Positions 5,628 to 8,599 of a stretch of DNA of 8,599 nt are shown in pieces (position 1 is the stretch's first letter; each line of letters starts with the position of its first letter). The stretch is from NCBI GenBank assembly GCA_900771035.1, contig CAAGML010000131.1, positions 1-8,599 of the forward strand. The letters run 5' to 3'. The notes under the pieces were generated by a model. That model was not told the origin of the DNA. It saw nothing but the letters and a program-made list of their open reading frames with translations, and made no database searches. Position numbers and translations under genes: made by a program. This stretch comes from Bacteroidales bacterium. Its GTDB lineage: Bacteria > Bacteroidota > Bacteroidia > Bacteroidales > Paludibacteraceae.

Positions 5628-7874
5628 ATGAAAAGGATTTTTAGTATTGCGATTGCCTTGACGCTTGTCCTTCCGCTTTTAGGCGAGGTAGTGATAGTGA
5701 AAAAAGGAAAGCCTGTCGGCAGGATAGTCTGCCTTGAGGATAACACAGTAACCCAGAATGCCACAGGACTGCTGCAACGCTTTGTCCATGAGGTCAGTGG
5801 TGCGTTCATCCCCGCAATTTATGACAACAAAGAGAAACCCATCAGGGGTGATGTGGTGATTGGCGGAACGTGCGACGCTGGAGAAGACGGTTTTCGCATT
5901 GTCACCAAAGACGGTGTGCTTTACATCATGTCAGGTGGCGACAAAGGCGTCATACATGGTGTCGCCCGTCTGCTTGAAGACTACGTGGGTGTTCACTACT
6001 ACGCTGCCCGCTTTTACAAAATAGACGAACAAAAGAAAAACATAATACTCCCCGAGATTGACCGCATGGAGACTCCTGCCTTCCGCTACCGCCAGACGCA
6101 GAGTTACGGCTTTGAGGATCCAGTCTTCAAAATGTGGTTTGGCTGGGAGCAGCCGCAGGACATCTTCATTGGCAATATGTGGGTGCACACCTTCAACAAG
6201 ATTCTGCCTTCACGCAGGTTTGGCAAGGAACACCCTGAGTACTACGCTATGCTGAACGGCGAGCGAATGCCTGGCGACCACAGTCAGTGGTGTCTCAGCA
6301 ACCCTGAAGTCTTCGAGGCTTGCTGTCGTCAGCTTGACAGCATTTTTGCCGCCAATCCAGGGCTTGACATGATTAGCGTAAGCCAGAACGACGGAAATGA
6401 CACTTACTGCCATTGCGACAAGTGTATGAGGATTTATGAGGAGGAGGGCGCAATCAGTGGCGCGTACATCCGTTTTATGAACAAACTGGCGGAACGTTAC
6501 CCTGACAAACAGTTCAGCACGCTTGCCTACCTTTTCACCTACCAACCTCCAAAGAAGGTCAAGCCTCTGTCTAACGTCAACATAATGCTCTGTGACATCG
6601 ACTGCAAACGCGAAGCCACATTGACCGACAACGAGAGTGGACGGCTATTCGTCGAGGCTATGAAAGGGTGGTCAGAAATCTCGGACAATATTTTCGTCTG
6701 GGATTACGGCATAAACTTCGACAATCAGGTAAGCCCTTTCCCTAATTTCCATATAATGCAGCCTAACATCCAGTTGTTCAAGGAGAACAACACCACAATG
6801 CACTTCTCGCAGAACAACGCCATCCGTGGCACTGACTTTGCCGAGATGCGTACATATATGTTGGCTAACTTGATGTGGAATCCTTACTGCGACATTGACT
6901 CTGTGAAACGTGTCTTCATGGATGCTTTTTATGGTGCCGCCGCCCCTTATATCAAAGAGTATCAGGATATGATGGAGGGTGCGTTGATTGCCAGTCACAA
7001 GCAGCTCTGGATTTACGACAGCCCTATAACCCACAAGGACGGTTTCCTTTGCCCTGCGCTGATAAAAATTTACGACCAACTGTTTGACAAGGCTTTGAAT
7101 GCCGTCAGAAATGACTCTGCCCTCACAGCACACGTACGTATGAGCCGTTTGCCGCTGATGTACTCGAAGTTGGAGATTGCAAGGACTTCTCCAGAAACCC
7201 CTGCCGATATTTCCATGCAACTGGAATTGTTTGAGCAATGGACGAAACAGTACAATGTGCAGTATCTGAACGAACGTGCCAACACCCCTGCCGATTATTG
7301 TGCGCTTTACCGTCGTCGTTACATGCCTGCCGAAGTGCAAAGCAAGGCGTTGGGTGCTAAGATTATATACCTTGATGTCCCTGGCCTGAAGGTGAAAGGC
7401 GCATACGATGTCTCGCCACTTGGCGCACCTGACAAAGGGTATCAGCCAATAGCGTACGCAGGTGCGTTGACTGACGGTCTTTATGGCGGGACGACCTTTG
7501 TAGAAAGTTGGGTTGGCTGGCTTGGTCGTGACGCTGATTTCATTGTTGATTTGGGGCGTGACACCTCTTTTTCGAGGATAGAAATAGACTTCCTTCACCA
7601 ACTCGGCGCATGGATTATGTTGCCAAAGGGTGGCACGTACCAGATTGCCACTGAGGCTGATGGAATGGGCAATTGGAAGGATTTCGGTTCATACACTTTT
7701 GCCGAGGACCGTGACATGCAGGTCAAATTCGTGCTTGGCAAAGCCGAAACCCCTGAACCTGTCCATGCAAGGTATATCAAGGTGCATATTGACGGACTTG
7801 GCTTCTGCCCTGACTGGCATTATGGCGTTGGTTATGCCGGCTGGTTTTTCTTGGACGAAATAAACGTTTATTGA
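5628..7874 (+). CDS. Secreted DUF4838 glycosidase-like protein with a C-terminal discoidin/CBM32-like domain
   Basis: From ATG 5628 the product has 748 residues; ATG 5622 would add two (ML). Residues 1-19 form a signal peptide (MKRIFSIAIALTLVLPLLG). Residues about 20-145 resemble the alpha/beta domain found before GH67/GH20-type barrels, with GDVVIGG (74-80) and GVIHGVARLLEDYVGVHYY (107-125). Residues about 150-460 fit DUF4838, a predicted TIM barrel: HPEYYAMLNGER (202-213), WCLSNPEV, VSQNDGNDTYCHCDKC (251-266, C-x-C-x-x-C at 261, 263 and 266) and LMWNPYCD. Residues about 600-748 look like an F5/8-type C (discoidin, CBM32-like) beta-sandwich: ADFIVDLGRDTSFSRIEIDF, then ARYIKVHIDG and WFFLDEINVY. 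Proteins of this type are common in Bacteroidetes and are thought to act on host or plant glycans, but I know no settled substrate. It is followed 1 nt later by the PrsW-like gene, so the two probably form one transcript. Confidence 0.87.
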   Translation: MKRIFSIAIALTLVLPLLGEVVIVKKGKPVGRIVCLEDNTVTQNATGLLQRFVHEVSGAFIPAIYDNKEKPIRGDVVIGGTCDAGEDGFRIVTKDGVLYIMSGGDKGVIHGVARLLEDYVGVHYYAARFYKIDEQKKNIILPEIDRMETPAFRYRQTQSYGFEDPVFKMWFGWEQPQDIFIGNMWVHTFNKILPSRRFGKEHPEYYAMLNGERMPGDHSQWCLSNPEVFEACCRQLDSIFAANPGLDMISVSQNDGNDTYCHCDKCMRIYEEEGAISGAYIRFMNKLAERYPDKQFSTLAYLFTYQPPKKVKPLSNVNIMLCDIDCKREATLTDNESGRLFVEAMKGWSEISDNIFVWDYGINFDNQVSPFPNFHIMQPNIQLFKENNTTMHFSQNNAIRGTDFAEMRTYMLANLMWNPYCDIDSVKRVFMDAFYGAAAPYIKEYQDMMEGALIASHKQLWIYDSPITHKDGFLCPALIKIYDQLFDKALNAVRNDSALTAHVRMSRLPLMYSKLEIARTSPETPADISMQLELFEQWTKQYNVQYLNERANTPADYCALYRRRYMPAEVQSKALGAKIIYLDVPGLKVKGAYDVSPLGAPDKGYQPIAYAGALTDGLYGGTTFVESWVGWLGRDADFIVDLGRDTSFSRIEIDFLHQLGAWIMLPKGGTYQIATEADGMGNWKDFGSYTFAEDRDMQVKFVLGKAETPEPVHARYIKVHIDGLGFCPDWHYGVGYAGWFFLDEINVY

Positions 7875-7875
7875 T

Positions 7876-8580
7876 ATGGAGATTTTGTATATGATTTTGG
7901 CGGCATTGACACCTGTCGCCGTGTTGCTGTTTTACATATTCTTTAAGGACAGAGAGCAGCCCGAACCTGCCAAATGGCTCATCAAGGCATTCTTTTTCGG
8001 GTGCTTGTCCGTGATAGTGTCGTTATGTATAACGACACCCCTTTCGCTTTTCTGGACAATCGATAGTGATAGTCTTACCGGCGTTACTGATGCTTTTGTG
8101 TATGCTTTTGGCATGGCTGCAATTCCGGAGGAGTTTGCCAAATTCCTTATGCTGTGGCTCTTGCTGAGAAAAAACCCTTATTTCGATGAACAGTTTGACG
8201 GTATTGTCTATGCTGTCTGCGTGGGAATGGGCTTTGCCGGGGTTGAGAATATCCTCTACCTTGCCGAAGGATTGTCCGATGGAAGTTGGGTGGGGATTGG
8301 AATATCAAGGGCGATTTTCTCCATACCTGGGCACTTCTTTTTCGCCGTGCTTATGGGCTACTACTACTCATTGTGCCATTTCGGAATCAAAGAGGGTTTC
8401 CTGAACAGAGTCATGGTGCTTTTCGCCCCTATACTTGCGCATGGCATATACGATGCTATATTGTTCAGTATTAGGGTAAACGAGATGTTATCCGTTATTC
8501 TTATGCTGCTCTTCCTCGTCTTTTTCATCAGACTGGCAAAAAAGGGAAAGCACAAAATCAAAAGCCTTGCAGGAAAGTGA
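7876..8580 (+). CDS. PrsW-type intramembrane metalloprotease
   Basis: The 234-residue, strongly hydrophobic protein has about seven or eight membrane segments (for example 4-23, 36-57, 74-98, 108-130, 143-165, 178-198, 203-220) and a basic C-terminal tail. Family signatures are DREQPEP (25-31) after the first helix, the EE motif IPEEFAK (Glu85, Glu86), GMGFAGVEN with Glu124, SRAIFSIPGH with Arg145 and His153, and LAHGIYDA with His189 and Asp193. These match PrsW, related to CPBP/Abi glutamic or metallo-type intramembrane proteases; Bacillus PrsW cuts the anti-sigma factor RsiW. No anti-sigma factor or sigma factor gene is visible here, so the substrate is unknown. Length agrees with the family (about 220-240). 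The ATG lies 1 nt after the DUF4838 stop, indicating coupling or shared transcription. No Shine-Dalgarno is present. The 19 nt after the stop hold no further gene. Confidence 0.92.
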   Translation: MEILYMILAALTPVAVLLFYIFFKDREQPEPAKWLIKAFFFGCLSVIVSLCITTPLSLFWTIDSDSLTGVTDAFVYAFGMAAIPEEFAKFLMLWLLLRKNPYFDEQFDGIVYAVCVGMGFAGVENILYLAEGLSDGSWVGIGISRAIFSIPGHFFFAVLMGYYYSLCHFGIKEGFLNRVMVLFAPILAHGIYDAILFSIRVNEMLSVILMLLFLVFFIRLAKKGKHKIKSLAGK

Positions 8581-8599
8581 GTGATGATGAAATAATAAC

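Noticed and set aside
6672..7601. 309-codon open frame on the minus strand opposite the DUF4838 gene
   Set aside because: No recognisable domain, no signal or start context, and it lies wholly within a well-supported gene; its composition looks like an antisense shadow.

Overview
This window looks like a piece of a Bacteroidota chromosome, most likely order Bacteroidales. The evidence is a pair of TAnnTTTG-type -7 promoter motifs, starts without Shine-Dalgarno sequences, a lipoprotein whose acidic residues follow the lipidated cysteine as in Bacteroidetes surface-export signals, and a DUF4838 glycosidase-like protein with a C-terminal carbohydrate-binding-like domain. The genus cannot be named from sequence alone. 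No RNA genes, insertion sequences, CRISPR arrays or clear terminators are visible, and no stretch over 300 bases lacks a gene.

Left half (1-3967, minus strand): a compact four-gene operon with every junction overlapping. In transcription order it holds a LysM protein with a degenerate MltD-like lytic-transglycosylase domain, two divergent SGNH/GDSL hydrolases each with a large insert between catalytic blocks I and II, and the N-terminal 193 residues of an MBOAT (AlgI/PatA-like) acyltransferase that runs off the left edge. MBOAT plus SGNH partners is the logic of envelope O-acetylation systems: the MBOAT moves acetyl groups across the membrane, and periplasmic SGNH proteins transfer or remove them. 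The leading LysM/transglycosylase-like gene makes peptidoglycan the most attractive target, but a secreted polysaccharide is possible. The overlaps are 4, 113 and 13 nt; the 113-nt one is unusual because it encodes the signal peptide of one gene inside the tail of another.

Centre (3968-4066): a 99-nt divergent intergenic region containing a near-perfect 32-bp palindrome (4032-4063). Each arm carries a Bacteroidetes -7-like element facing outward, suggesting a symmetric bidirectional promoter.

Right half (4067-8580, plus strand): a surface lipoprotein with a predicted right-handed beta-helix, then a 121-nt gap containing six tandem 11-bp units (5542-5607), then a secreted DUF4838 protein and, 1 nt after its stop, a PrsW-type intramembrane metalloprotease. 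The last two are probably co-transcribed and may be controlled through the tandem repeats.
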